Shown here piece after piece: positions 1 through 6,476 of a stretch of 9,202 bases of DNA; the stretch's first letter is position 1; each line of letters starts with the position of its first letter. A program made the position numbers and the translations under genes. The notes under the pieces were generated by a model. The model did not search any database. It was not told the DNA's origin and saw only the letters and a list, made by a program, of their open reading frames with translations. The stretch is from JBCCZC01 sp039188505 (GTDB lineage Bacteria; Pseudomonadota; Gammaproteobacteria; Xanthomonadales; SZUA-38): NCBI GenBank assembly GCA_039188505.1, contig JBCCZC010000222.1, positions 1-9,202 on the forward strand, given 5' to 3'.

Positions 1-2
1 CC

Positions 3-1610
3 CACCAGGGATTGCGCGTTCCGCTGGTCTTCCTCTGCGAGGACAACGGTTGGGGGATCTCGGTTCGGACGCCGAAAGGCTGGGTCGGCAAGTCAATGAA
101 GAACCGCAGCGGGATCCGGTACATCCCCGCAGACGGGCTGGATGTCGCGAAGGGCTGGCGGACCATCCGCGCGGCGGTCGACTGGTGCCGCCGCGAACGC
201 GCGCCAGTCTTCATCCACCTGCATACCGAGCGGCTCATGGGCCACGCCGGTACCGACTTCGAGGTGGATTACCGGGACGAGGCCGATCTCTCGGCAGCCG
301 AAGCGCGGGACCCGATCCTGCGGAGCGCCGCTCGGGTGCTCGAGGCGGGGCTGCTCGATGCCGACGGGGTCATCGCGCTCTACGAGTCGGTGCGCGTCCG
401 CTGCTTCGACGCCGCTGACCGTGCCGATGAAACCCCGAAACTTGAGGGCAGGGCGGCGATCATGGCTCCCCTGGCTCCGCACGACGCGAAGGGCGTGCAC
501 GACGAGGCGACGAGGCCAGCGCCCGCGGAAGCGCGTCTGGAGGCGTTCGGCGGTAAGCCCGAGAAGCTACCCGAGAACCAGCCGGCGCGGCACCTCGCGA
601 TCAACATCAATCGGGCGATCACCGACCTGCTGGTCAAGTATCCGGGTGGCCTCGTTTTCGGCGAGGATGTGGCCCGCAAGGGCGGCGTCTACACGGTCAC
701 GAAGGGCCTGGTCAGCCGCTTCGGCAACCGGCGAGTCTTCAATACGCTCCTGGACGAGCAGACCATCCTCGGTCTCGCGCAGGGCTACGGCTGCCTCGGC
801 ATGCTGCCGATCCCGGAGATCCAATATCTGGCCTACCTCCACAACGCGGCCGACCAGCTCCGGGGCGAGGCCTGCTCGCTCCAGTTCTTCTCGGACGGTC
901 GATTCCGCAATCCGATGGTTGTCCGGATCGCCGGCCTGGGCTATCAGAAAGGATTCGGCGGCCACTTCCACAACGACAACAGCATCGCGGCGGTCCGGGA
1001 CATTCCGGGGCTCGTGGTCGGATGCCCGAGCCGCGGCGACGATGCGGCGATGATGCTGCGGACGCTCGCCGCGCGCGCCCAGGTCGATGGCGGGGTCTCG
1101 ATCTTCCTCGAGCCGATCGCCCTCTACATGACGAAGGACCTCCACGACGACGGTGACGGCGGCTGGTGCTTTGCCTATCCCGAGCCGGAGCGGAGCCTCC
1201 CGCTCGGCGAACCGCGCGTCTACGAGCCGTTTGCGAGCGACCTCCTCATCATTACCTACGGCAACGGTGTTCCCATGAGTCTTCGCGCCGCGCGCGCGAT
1301 CGAGGCCGCAACCGGGGCGAAGACGCGCGTGATGGATCTGCGGTGGCTCGTGCCGCTGAACGAGGACGAGATCGTGGCCCACGCCTCGCAGTGCGACGCG
1401 GTGCTGGTGGTCGACGAGGGACGCCGTTCCGGCGGCGTCGGGGAAGGCGTGATGACGGCGCTCGTGGAAAGGTTGCCACGGCTGCGCCGGCTGACTAGAG
1501 TAGTGGGGGCCGATTCGTATACCCCGCTCGGAGACGCGGCAGGCGCCGTGCTCCCGAACGAAGCAGAGATCGTTTCGGCGTCCATCGAAATACTCGGCAA
1601 GGGCCCGTAG
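3..1610 (+). CDS. 2-oxoacid dehydrogenase E1, fused alpha-beta subunits, 5'-truncated by window edge
   Basis: ThDP-dependent E1 component, which decarboxylates a 2-oxoacid and passes the acyl group to an E2 lipoyl domain. The frame is open to the left edge (His-Gln-Gly precede the TTG at 12), so that TTG is an internal Leu and the real start lies upstream. 535 codons remain. The segment begins at CEDNGWGIS, matching the end of the ThDP-binding motif of E1 alpha; the GDG half is outside the window. The alpha part runs to about base 480, a linker to about 585, then an E1 beta pyrimidine-binding domain with GEDV..KGGVY, the ThDP-activating Glu at 756-758 and the GGHFH histidine pair at 963-971. 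A transketolase C-terminal domain follows (about 1230-1600). Alpha and beta are usually separate genes; here they share one frame. Substrate is uncertain: the beta half resembles branched-chain and pyruvate E1 equally by eye. No E2 or E3 gene is visible. Confidence 0.85.
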   Translation, partial: HQGLRVPLVFLCEDNGWGISVRTPKGWVGKSMKNRSGIRYIPADGLDVAKGWRTIRAAVDWCRRERAPVFIHLHTERLMGHAGTDFEVDYRDEADLSAAEARDPILRSAARVLEAGLLDADGVIALYESVRVRCFDAADRADETPKLEGRAAIMAPLAPHDAKGVHDEATRPAPAEARLEAFGGKPEKLPENQPARHLAININRAITDLLVKYPGGLVFGEDVARKGGVYTVTKGLVSRFGNRRVFNTLLDEQTILGLAQGYGCLGMLPIPEIQYLAYLHNAADQLRGEACSLQFFSDGRFRNPMVVRIAGLGYQKGFGGHFHNDNSIAAVRDIPGLVVGCPSRGDDAAMMLRTLAARAQVDGGVSIFLEPIALYMTKDLHDDGDGGWCFAYPEPERSLPLGEPRVYEPFASDLLIITYGNGVPMSLRAARAIEAATGAKTRVMDLRWLVPLNEDEIVAHASQCDAVLVVDEGRRSGGVGEGVMTALVERLPRLRRLTRVVGADSYTPLGDAAGAVLPNEAEIVSASIEILGKGP

Positions 1611-1691
1611 AAGCGCTCGAGCCGTTTCCGAGGGGGTGCCCGCGACCGAGTCCGCAGGTCCCTGGGGTTGGGGTTCAGAACTGAGTAACAG

Positions 1692-2582
1692 ATGAGCAAT
1701 CAGGATACGCTGACGATACTGTTCGCAGACGTCTGTCGGAGTACGCAGATCTTCGAGCAGTACGGTGACGTGAAGGCACGCGAGATCATCTCGACGTGCC
1801 TCTCGGCGCTGACGCAGGTCGTGACCAAGCACGGCGGCTACGTCGTCAAGACGATCGGCGACGAGATCATGTGTACGTTGCCGACCGCGACCGCTGGGGT
1901 GCTGGCCGGCTGCGACATGCAGCGCCGCGTGGCCAGCGACCTGACGCTGAGCCGCTACAGCATCGCGATCCGGGTGGGTCTCCACTTCGGCAACGTTCTG
2001 AAGGAGGACGGCGACGTATTCGGCGATGCCGTGAACGTCGCCGCCCGGATGGCGGGGCTCGCCAAGCAGCAGCAGATCGTGACCACCCAGAGCACCGTCA
2101 AGGACATGGACGATGCCGATCTGGAAGTGCGCTCGCTGGGCAAGACCCGGGTCAAGGGCAAGCTGATGCCGATCGAGATCGTCGACGTGCTGTGGCAGGA
2201 AGACACCTCCAACGTGACCACAGTCTCCGCGGCGCTGAAGATCGATGATCTACCCGCACGCGCGACCCTGAAGCTGCGCTACGGCGACCGGTCGATCGAG
2301 CTGCGGGACATGTCGCCACCCTTCACCATGGGACGCGACCGCCAGAATGATCTGATCATTGACGATGAGTGGGTCTCGCGTAACCACGCGTCGATCGAAT
2401 TCCGCAAGGGTTTCTTCATCCTGATCGACCGCAGCACCAACGGCACCTACCTCACCACCGACGGTGACGAGGAACTCCGTGTGCACCGCGACGAGGTCCA
2501 TCTGCGTAAGGCCGGGGTGATCAGCCTGGGACAGATGGCCAGCAATCGCGACGAGGAAAGCCTCCTCTACTTCGAGTGCTGA
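1692..2582 (+). CDS. Class III adenylate/guanylate cyclase fused to an FHA domain
   Basis: 296-residue soluble protein with no signal peptide or membrane segment. The cyclase homology domain (about residues 5-168) has the metal-binding aspartates D13 (FADVCRST) and D57 (KTIGDEIM), K53 and D112 at the positions that usually choose adenine, and the transition-state pair N115 and R119 (NVAARM). It therefore looks catalytically complete and most likely makes cAMP from ATP. An FHA domain (about 193-290) follows, with G214-R215, S229-R230-x-H232 and N250-G251, the residues that bind phosphothreonine in this family. The output may thus be tied to Ser/Thr phosphorylation, although no kinase gene is in view. 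An in-frame TAA at 1686-1688 makes ATG 1692 the first possible ATG; it has no clear Shine-Dalgarno. The 81-base gap from the E1 gene shows neither a convincing promoter nor a terminator. Confidence 0.88.
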   Translation: MSNQDTLTILFADVCRSTQIFEQYGDVKAREIISTCLSALTQVVTKHGGYVVKTIGDEIMCTLPTATAGVLAGCDMQRRVASDLTLSRYSIAIRVGLHFGNVLKEDGDVFGDAVNVAARMAGLAKQQQIVTTQSTVKDMDDADLEVRSLGKTRVKGKLMPIEIVDVLWQEDTSNVTTVSAALKIDDLPARATLKLRYGDRSIELRDMSPPFTMGRDRQNDLIIDDEWVSRNHASIEFRKGFFILIDRSTNGTYLTTDGDEELRVHRDEVHLRKAGVISLGQMASNRDEESLLYFEC

Positions 2583-2597
2583 GCTTGGCGTGGCGCG

Positions 2598-2626
2598 TTG
2601 ACGCGTCCCGCTGCTGCCCGTAGCAT
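2598..2626 (+). promoter_or_regulatory. sigma70-type promoter of the tRNA operon
   Basis: TTGACG (2598-2603) and TAGCAT (2621-2626) are separated by exactly 17 bases. The predicted start near 2633 is about 7 bases before tRNA-Pro. The segment after the -10 is GC-rich (CCACGCC), as in stable-RNA promoters under stringent control. A short dyad, GGCGCG/CGCGTC (2592-2597 and 2602-2607), is centred on the -35 element. Confidence 0.7.
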
Positions 2627-2639
2627 CCACGCCTGAATT

Positions 2640-2716
2640 CGGGGTATAGCGCAGTCTGGTAGCGCGCCTGCTTTGGGAGCAGGAAGTCGGGGGTTCGAAT
2701 CCCTCTACCCCGACCA
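2640..2716 (+). tRNA. proM: tRNA-Pro (anticodon UGG)
   Basis: Full 77-base cloverleaf. The acceptor strands CGGGGTA (2640-2646) and TACCCCG (2706-2712) pair completely, followed by A73 and an encoded CCA. The anticodon stem is CCTGC/GCAGG with loop TTTGGGA, giving anticodon TGG at 2674-2676. The T loop TTCGAAT is standard. The C1:G72 pair is typical of bacterial tRNA-Pro. First gene of the tRNA unit, 13 bases after the -10 element. Confidence 0.97.
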
Positions 2717-2737
2717 TTTCCATTCAACACCCCCATT

Positions 2738-2814
<77 letters not shown>

Positions 2815-2842
2815 TTGCACTAGCCTCTGCCATTGCTATAAT
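2815..2842 (+). promoter_or_regulatory. Internal extended -10 promoter for tRNA-His (and possibly tig)
   Basis: TTGCAC (2815-2820) starts at the base after the CCA of tRNA-Arg. After a 16-base spacer comes a consensus TATAAT (2837-2842), preceded by TG at 2834-2835 (extended -10). The predicted start near 2849 leaves about 8 bases before tRNA-His, and the discriminator is GC-rich. By sequence this is stronger than the promoter before tRNA-Pro. Confidence 0.7.
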
Positions 2843-2856
2843 TGCCGGCTTGGCAC

Positions 2857-2933
2857 GGTGGGCGTAGCTCAGTTGGTAGAGCACCGGATTGTGGCTCCGG
2901 AGGTCGGGGGTTCGAAACCCCTCGTTCACCCCA
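2857..2933 (+). tRNA. hisR: tRNA-His (anticodon GUG)
   Basis: 77 bases including the extra G-1 (2857), which faces C73 (2930), the histidine identity pair; CCA is encoded at 2931-2933. The anticodon stem is CCGGA/TCCGG with loop TTGTGGC, giving GTG at 2891-2893. The acceptor stem has tandem wobbles, G4-U69 and G5-U68, and position 37 is G followed by C38. The T stem, loop TTCGAAA and D arm are regular. Confidence 0.95.
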
Positions 2934-2941
2934 AATACTGA

Positions 2942-2974
2942 ACCGGCAGATCAGACATCGGACGGCCGGTCCGA
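2942..2974 (+). other. Competing hairpins in the tRNA-His trailer / tig leader
   Basis: Two 6-bp stems overlap and exclude each other: ACCGGC (2942-2947) with GCCGGT (2965-2970), and TCGGAC (2958-2963) with GTCCGA (2969-2974). Neither is followed by a T run. They may help 3' processing of tRNA-His or belong to a switchable leader. Pairing is seen by eye only; stability was not computed. Confidence 0.35.
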
Positions 2975-3006
2975 CGCAAGCTAAAGCAGCTGACGAGACT
3001 GTCGGT

Positions 3007-3039
3007 CGGCGCCCGGGATGACCGCGGCGCCGTTTTTTT
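3007..3039 (+). terminator. Intrinsic terminator between tRNA-His and tig
   Basis: A perfect 7-bp stem CGGCGCC (3007-3013) / GGCGCCG (3026-3032) with a 12-base loop is followed at once by seven T (3033-3039). It ends the tRNA unit. It also ends only two bases before the tig Shine-Dalgarno, and I see no convincing promoter between it and the gene. Confidence 0.75.
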
Positions 3040-3041
3040 GT

Positions 3042-3045
3042 GGAG
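3042..3045 (+). promoter_or_regulatory. tig ribosome-binding site
   Basis: GGAG, five bases before ATG 3051. It decides the start against an in-frame ATG at 3018, which sits inside the terminator loop, has no Shine-Dalgarno and would add 11 residues absent from the family. Confidence 0.8.
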
Positions 3046-3050
3046 ACATC

Positions 3051-4382
3051 ATGGATATTTCAGTCGAGAACACGGGCGACCTCGGGCGCAAGGTGACGGT
3101 GCAAGTACCGTCGGATCAGATTGACAGCAAGGTGGACGGTCGCCTGCGCGAGATGGCGCAGCACGTGCGCCTCAAGGGCTTCCGCCCGGGTAAGGTGCCG
3201 TTCAAGGTGCTGCAGCAGCGCTTCGGCCGCGAGGTGCGTAACGAGATCGTCGGGCAGGTGATCGAGGAGTCGTTCCGCCAGGCGCTCGTCGAGAAGCAGC
3301 TGCGGCCGGCGTCAACGCCCAGCATCGAACCGGTGGGTCTCGACGGTGGCGCCGATCTGTCCTTCACGGCTTCCTTCGAGGTCTTCCCGGAGATCGCCGA
3401 GCTGAAGGTCGAGGCGCTCGACATCGAGCGGGTCGACGCCGAAGTGGGCGACGGCGACGTGGATGCGATGATCGAGACGCTGCGAGAGCAGCGCCGGAGC
3501 TGGGACGACAAGGCCGACGACGCCAAGGCCGGCGACGGTGATCTCTCCTTCTTCTTCTTCCGCGTGACCTTCGAGGACGGCTCGACCTACCCGGACGGTG
3601 ATGAGGACGGGCGTGCCGGCGCGATTCTCGGGCAAGGCGCCTTCGACGCCGGCTTCGAGGGCAAGCTGGTCGGTCTGGGCAAGGGCGACGAGTTCGAGTT
3701 CGACCTCGACTTCGACGAGAACGCCCGGGACGCGGAGCTCGCTGGCAAGAAAGGTGCGGTCAAGGGCAACGTCGAGCGCGTGCAGCAAGCCACGATCCCC
3801 GAGGTGGACGACGAGTTCATGCAGAGCTTCGGCGTCGAGTCGGGTGAGATGAACGACTTCCGTGAGGAGGTACGCAGCAACCTCGAGCGCGAGCTGAAGC
3901 AGGCGCTCAGCCGGTCGCTGCGCTCGAACGTCATCGCAGGTCTGATCGAGCAGTACGACGATCTTGCCATCCCGAGCGGCATGATCGACCAGGAAATGGG
4001 TGCGATGCACCAACAAGCGCAGGCGCAGATCCAACAGATGGGCGGCGACCCGTCGCAGGCGCCGGCGCCGGATGCTTTCCGTGAGCAGGCCGAAAAACGA
4101 GTTCGCGGCGCGCTGGTGATCTCGGAAGTCTCGCGCCATGCCGCGCTCGAAGTCGACATGGGTCGGGTCCGCGATATGGTGAACGAGATCGCGTCCACCT
4201 ACGACGATCCGCAGGCGGTTGCGCAGATCTACTATGAGCGCGAAGATCTCCTGCAGAACGTCCAGAACGTGGTGCTCGAAGAGCAGGCGGTTGAATGGGT
4301 GATCGACCGGGCCAATGTCAGTGATGTGACCAAGTCCTTCGATGACGTCATGAACCGCGCGAAGGAAGAAGATAACGGCTGA
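3051..4382 (+). CDS. tig: Trigger factor (ribosome-associated chaperone)
   Basis: 443 residues, close to the usual 430-ish, beginning MDISVEN. Trigger factor docks at the ribosomal exit tunnel and shields nascent chains. The ribosome-binding domain (about 1-115) has the signature GFRPGKVP at 43-50, with the key F44-R45. An FKBP-type prolyl isomerase domain follows (about 155-245), then the helical C-terminal arms (about 250-430, including FGVESG and LEEQAVEWV). The isomerase domain is unusual: where the E. coli protein has an IDFTG-type strand this one has SFFFFRVTFEDG (residues 166-177), and MIPGFE is replaced by AFDAGFE (197-203), so the proline-binding pocket may be inactive. The surrounding fold residues remain. 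It is followed by clpP after 37 bases without a terminator, so the two are probably co-transcribed. Upstream transcription would have to pass the terminator at 3007-3039. Confidence 0.97.
   Translation: MDISVENTGDLGRKVTVQVPSDQIDSKVDGRLREMAQHVRLKGFRPGKVPFKVLQQRFGREVRNEIVGQVIEESFRQALVEKQLRPASTPSIEPVGLDGGADLSFTASFEVFPEIAELKVEALDIERVDAEVGDGDVDAMIETLREQRRSWDDKADDAKAGDGDLSFFFFRVTFEDGSTYPDGDEDGRAGAILGQGAFDAGFEGKLVGLGKGDEFEFDLDFDENARDAELAGKKGAVKGNVERVQQATIPEVDDEFMQSFGVESGEMNDFREEVRSNLERELKQALSRSLRSNVIAGLIEQYDDLAIPSGMIDQEMGAMHQQAQAQIQQMGGDPSQAPAPDAFREQAEKRVRGALVISEVSRHAALEVDMGRVRDMVNEIASTYDDPQAVAQIYYEREDLLQNVQNVVLEEQAVEWVIDRANVSDVTKSFDDVMNRAKEEDNG
3549..3560 (+). repeat. In-frame (TTC)4 run in the tig isomerase domain
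   Basis: Four tandem TTC codons encode F167-F170, at the start of the FKBP strand that carries conserved active-site residues in relatives. Relative to E. coli trigger factor, as I align it by eye, the segment is about one residue longer. Slippage at the repeat would keep the frame. Confidence 0.8.
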
Positions 4383-4408
4383 GGGAATCGCCCGGGGCCT
4401 GTTACATC

Positions 4409-4416
4409 AAGGAGAG
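4409..4416 (+). promoter_or_regulatory. clpP ribosome-binding site
   Basis: AAGGAGAG, with GGAG ending five bases before ATG 4420. Strong site that fixes the clpP start. Confidence 0.85.
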
Positions 4417-4419
4417 TCG

Positions 4420-5052
4420 ATGAGCGACATCATGAACCTGAACCTCGTGCCGATGGTGGTCGAGCAGACCGCGCGCGGCGAGCGGGCCTACGATATCTAT
4501 TCGCGCCTGCTCAAGGAAAGGGTCGTCTTCATGGTCGGTCCGGTCGAGGACAACATGGCCAATCTGATCGTGGCCCAGCTCCTTTACCTCGAATCGGAGA
4601 ACCCGGACAAGGACATCAACTTCTACATCAACAGCCCGGGCGGCGCTGTCACGGCGGGGCTCGCGATCTACGACACCATGCAGTTCATCAAGCCCGATGT
4701 GTCGACGATCTGTGTCGGCCAGGCGGCCAGCATGGGCGCGCTGCTCCTGACGGCCGGGGCGGCCGGCAAGCGCTACTGCCTGCCGCACAGCCGCGTGATG
4801 ATTCACCAGCCACTCGGTGGATTCCAGGGTCAGGCGACCGATATCGATATCCACGCCCGGGAAATCCTGTCCGTGCGCGATCGACTCAACGAGATCCTGG
4901 TCCGGCACACCGGTCAGCCGATCGACAAGATCCAGCAGGACACCGACCGCGATTACTTCATGAGCGGCACCGAAGCGAAGGCCTACGGGTTGGTCGACGA
5001 CGTGCTGGATTCCCGCCTCGGCGAAGCGGCGGAAGCGCCCGCCGAAGGCTGA
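4420..5052 (+). CDS. clpP: ATP-dependent Clp protease, proteolytic subunit ClpP
   Basis: 210-residue serine peptidase of family S14, which forms the 14-mer barrel that works with ClpX or ClpA. The catalytic triad is complete: S104 in GQAASMGA, H129 in MIHQPLGG and D178 in DTDRDYF, with the same spacing as E. coli S111-H136-D185. The offset of seven comes from the N-terminus: E. coli has a 14-residue propeptide before ALVPMV, whereas here only seven residues precede NLVPMV, so the propeptide is short. M5 is a possible alternative start, but the Shine-Dalgarno fits M1. INSPGG (70-75) forms the oxyanion strand. The acidic/alanine C-terminus is ordinary. Its partner gene clpX follows after 136 bases. 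Confidence 0.98.
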   Translation: MSDIMNLNLVPMVVEQTARGERAYDIYSRLLKERVVFMVGPVEDNMANLIVAQLLYLESENPDKDINFYINSPGGAVTAGLAIYDTMQFIKPDVSTICVGQAASMGALLLTAGAAGKRYCLPHSRVMIHQPLGGFQGQATDIDIHAREILSVRDRLNEILVRHTGQPIDKIQQDTDRDYFMSGTEAKAYGLVDDVLDSRLGEAAEAPAEG

Positions 5053-5065
5053 TTTATACCGTCCG

Positions 5066-5086
5066 AGCGGCCCTTCCGGGGCCGCT
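5066..5086 (+). other. Hairpin just after clpP
   Basis: 8-bp perfect stem AGCGGCCC (5066-5073) / GGGCCGCT (5079-5086) with a 5-base loop, 13 bases after the clpP stop. There is no T tract, so it is more likely an mRNA 3'-end protector than a terminator by itself. Confidence 0.5.
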
Positions 5087-5089
5087 TCC

Positions 5090-5124
5090 GAGCGCCGCCG
5101 CAGCGGGCTGTCGCGGCGCTCTTT
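5090..5124 (+). terminator. Weak terminator-like hairpin, clpP-clpX gap
   Basis: 9-bp perfect stem GAGCGCCGC (5090-5098) / GCGGCGCTC (5113-5121), with an inner CAG/CTG pairing, followed by only TTT. The very strong stem with a short T run suggests partial termination of tig-clpP transcripts, leaving some read-through into clpX. Confidence 0.45.
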
Positions 5125-5150
5125 CGTGATGCCCCATCGACATAGGGGTG

Positions 5151-5159
5151 TGCTATGCT
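5151..5159 (+). promoter_or_regulatory. Candidate extended -10 promoter for clpX
   Basis: TGC followed by TATGCT (5154-5159) is an extended -10 element; the predicted start near 5166 gives a leader of about 23 bases. No -35 match occurs at 16-18 bases. A CCCCAT (5132-5137) recalls a sigma32 -10, but no CTTGAA lies upstream at the right distance. Confidence 0.4.
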
Positions 5160-5188
5160 CGACGCATTAGCGGTTGCACCTGTCTTAG

Positions 5189-6466
5189 ATGAGTAACGAC
5201 AAAAACACGAAGTCCGGCGACGGCGGCAAGATCCTGTACTGTTCGTTCTGCGGCAAGAGCCAGCACGAAGTGCGCAAGCTCATCGCCGGCCCGAGCGTGT
5301 TCATCTGTGATGAATGCGTCGAGCTCTGCAACGACATCATCCGTGAGGAGCTCGAGGAGAAGTCGGCCGCCGCGCGCAGCAAGCTGCCGAAGCCTCACGA
5401 GATCAACGAGACGCTCAACCAGTATGTGATCGGGCAGGATCGCGCCAAGAAGGTGCTTTCCGTGGCCGTCTACAACCACTACAAGCGTCTCGAGGCGTCC
5501 GGTGGTCAGGACGAGGTGGAGCTCGCGAAGAGCAACATCCTTCTGATCGGTCCGACGGGCTCGGGCAAGACGCTGCTGGCGGAAACGCTGGCGCGGCTGC
5601 TGAATGTACCGTTCACGATCGCCGACGCGACGACGTTGACCGAAGCCGGTTACGTCGGCGAGGACGTCGAGAACATCATCCAGAAGCTGCTGCAGAAATG
5701 CGACTACGACGTCGACAAGGCGCAGACCGGCATCGTCTACATCGACGAGATCGACAAGGTTTCGCGCAAGGCGGAGAACCCGTCGATTACCCGAGACGTT
5801 TCCGGTGAAGGCGTGCAGCAGGCGTTGCTCAAGCTCATCGAGGGCACGATCGCCTCGGTGCCGCCGCAGGGCGGCCGCAAGCATCCGCAGCAGGAGTTTC
5901 TCCAGGTCGACACGGCGAACATCCTGTTCATCTGCGGCGGTGCCTTCGCGGGCCTCGAGCGCGTGATCCAGGCCCGTTCGGAGCGCTCGGGTATCGGCTT
6001 TGCAGCCGAAGTTCACAGCAAGAGCGAGGATCGCAACGTCGGGGAGTTCCTCTCGGACGTCGAACCCGAGGACCTGGTGAAGTACGGCCTGATTCCAGAA
6101 TTCGTCGGTCGTCTGCCGGTCGTGGCAACGCTCGAGGAGCTGGACGAGGGCGCCCTGGTGCAGATCCTCACGGAACCGAAGAACGCCATCACCAAGCAGT
6201 ACCAGAAGCTCTTCGAGATGGAGGGCGTGGAGCTCGAATTCCGCGAAGAAGCCCTGCGTGCCGTGTCGCGTCGCGCGATGGAGCGCAAGACGGGCGCCCG
6301 CGGCCTTCGGACCATCCTCGAGAACGTGCTGCTCGACAGCATGTACGAGCTGCCGGCGCTCGAGAACGTCACCAAAGTCGTGATCGATGAGGCCGTCATC
6401 AGCGGTGACGCCGAGCCCTACCTCATGTACGAGAACGCTGGCGCCCAGCAGGCCGGCAGCGGCTGA
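5189..6466 (+). CDS. clpX: ClpX, AAA+ unfoldase of the ClpXP protease
   Basis: 425 residues, the normal length. It unfolds tagged substrates (ssrA and others) and feeds them to ClpP. The N-terminal zinc-binding domain has four cysteines, C18, C21, C40 and C43, for dimerisation and adaptor binding. Walker A is GPTGSGKT at 121-128 and Walker B is YIDEID with D186-E187. The pore-loop TEAGYVGEDV is present, as is the IGF loop that docks on ClpP (I269-G270-F271). FVGRLP and TGARGLR carry the arginine finger and sensor II. A stop TAG directly precedes ATG 5189 in the same frame, so no upstream start exists. The 20 bases before it contain no Shine-Dalgarno, which is odd for a highly expressed gene. 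Hairpins and a candidate promoter separate it from clpP, so it may be partly independent. Confidence 0.98.
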   Translation: MSNDKNTKSGDGGKILYCSFCGKSQHEVRKLIAGPSVFICDECVELCNDIIREELEEKSAAARSKLPKPHEINETLNQYVIGQDRAKKVLSVAVYNHYKRLEASGGQDEVELAKSNILLIGPTGSGKTLLAETLARLLNVPFTIADATTLTEAGYVGEDVENIIQKLLQKCDYDVDKAQTGIVYIDEIDKVSRKAENPSITRDVSGEGVQQALLKLIEGTIASVPPQGGRKHPQQEFLQVDTANILFICGGAFAGLERVIQARSERSGIGFAAEVHSKSEDRNVGEFLSDVEPEDLVKYGLIPEFVGRLPVVATLEELDEGALVQILTEPKNAITKQYQKLFEMEGVELEFREEALRAVSRRAMERKTGARGLRTILENVLLDSMYELPALENVTKVVIDEAVISGDAEPYLMYENAGAQQAGSG

Positions 6467-6476
6467 CCTCAGCAAG

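Noticed and set aside
12..14. TTG at 12 as the start of the E1 gene
   Set aside because: The frame continues to the left edge with His-Gln-Gly, and the sequence at this point is the middle of the E1 alpha ThDP-binding region.
1632..1675. G-rich runs (GGGGG, then GGGGTTGGGGTT) as a G-quadruplex before the cyclase gene
   Set aside because: Only three tracts of four or more G occur and the first is 28 bases away; not enough for a convincing motif.
567..1985. Long minus-strand open frame across the E1 and cyclase genes
   Set aside because: It runs antisense across two clearly conserved genes and has no recognisable motifs; long antisense frames are expected in GC-rich DNA. The same holds for those opposite tig, clpX and lon.
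3018..3020. ATG 3018 as the tig start
   Set aside because: It lies in the terminator loop without a Shine-Dalgarno; ATG 3051 has GGAG at proper spacing and gives the conserved N-terminus.
5132..5140. CCCCATCGA upstream of clpX as a sigma32 -10
   Set aside because: The upstream region is the hairpin arm GCGGCGCTC followed by TTTCG, with no -35 match.
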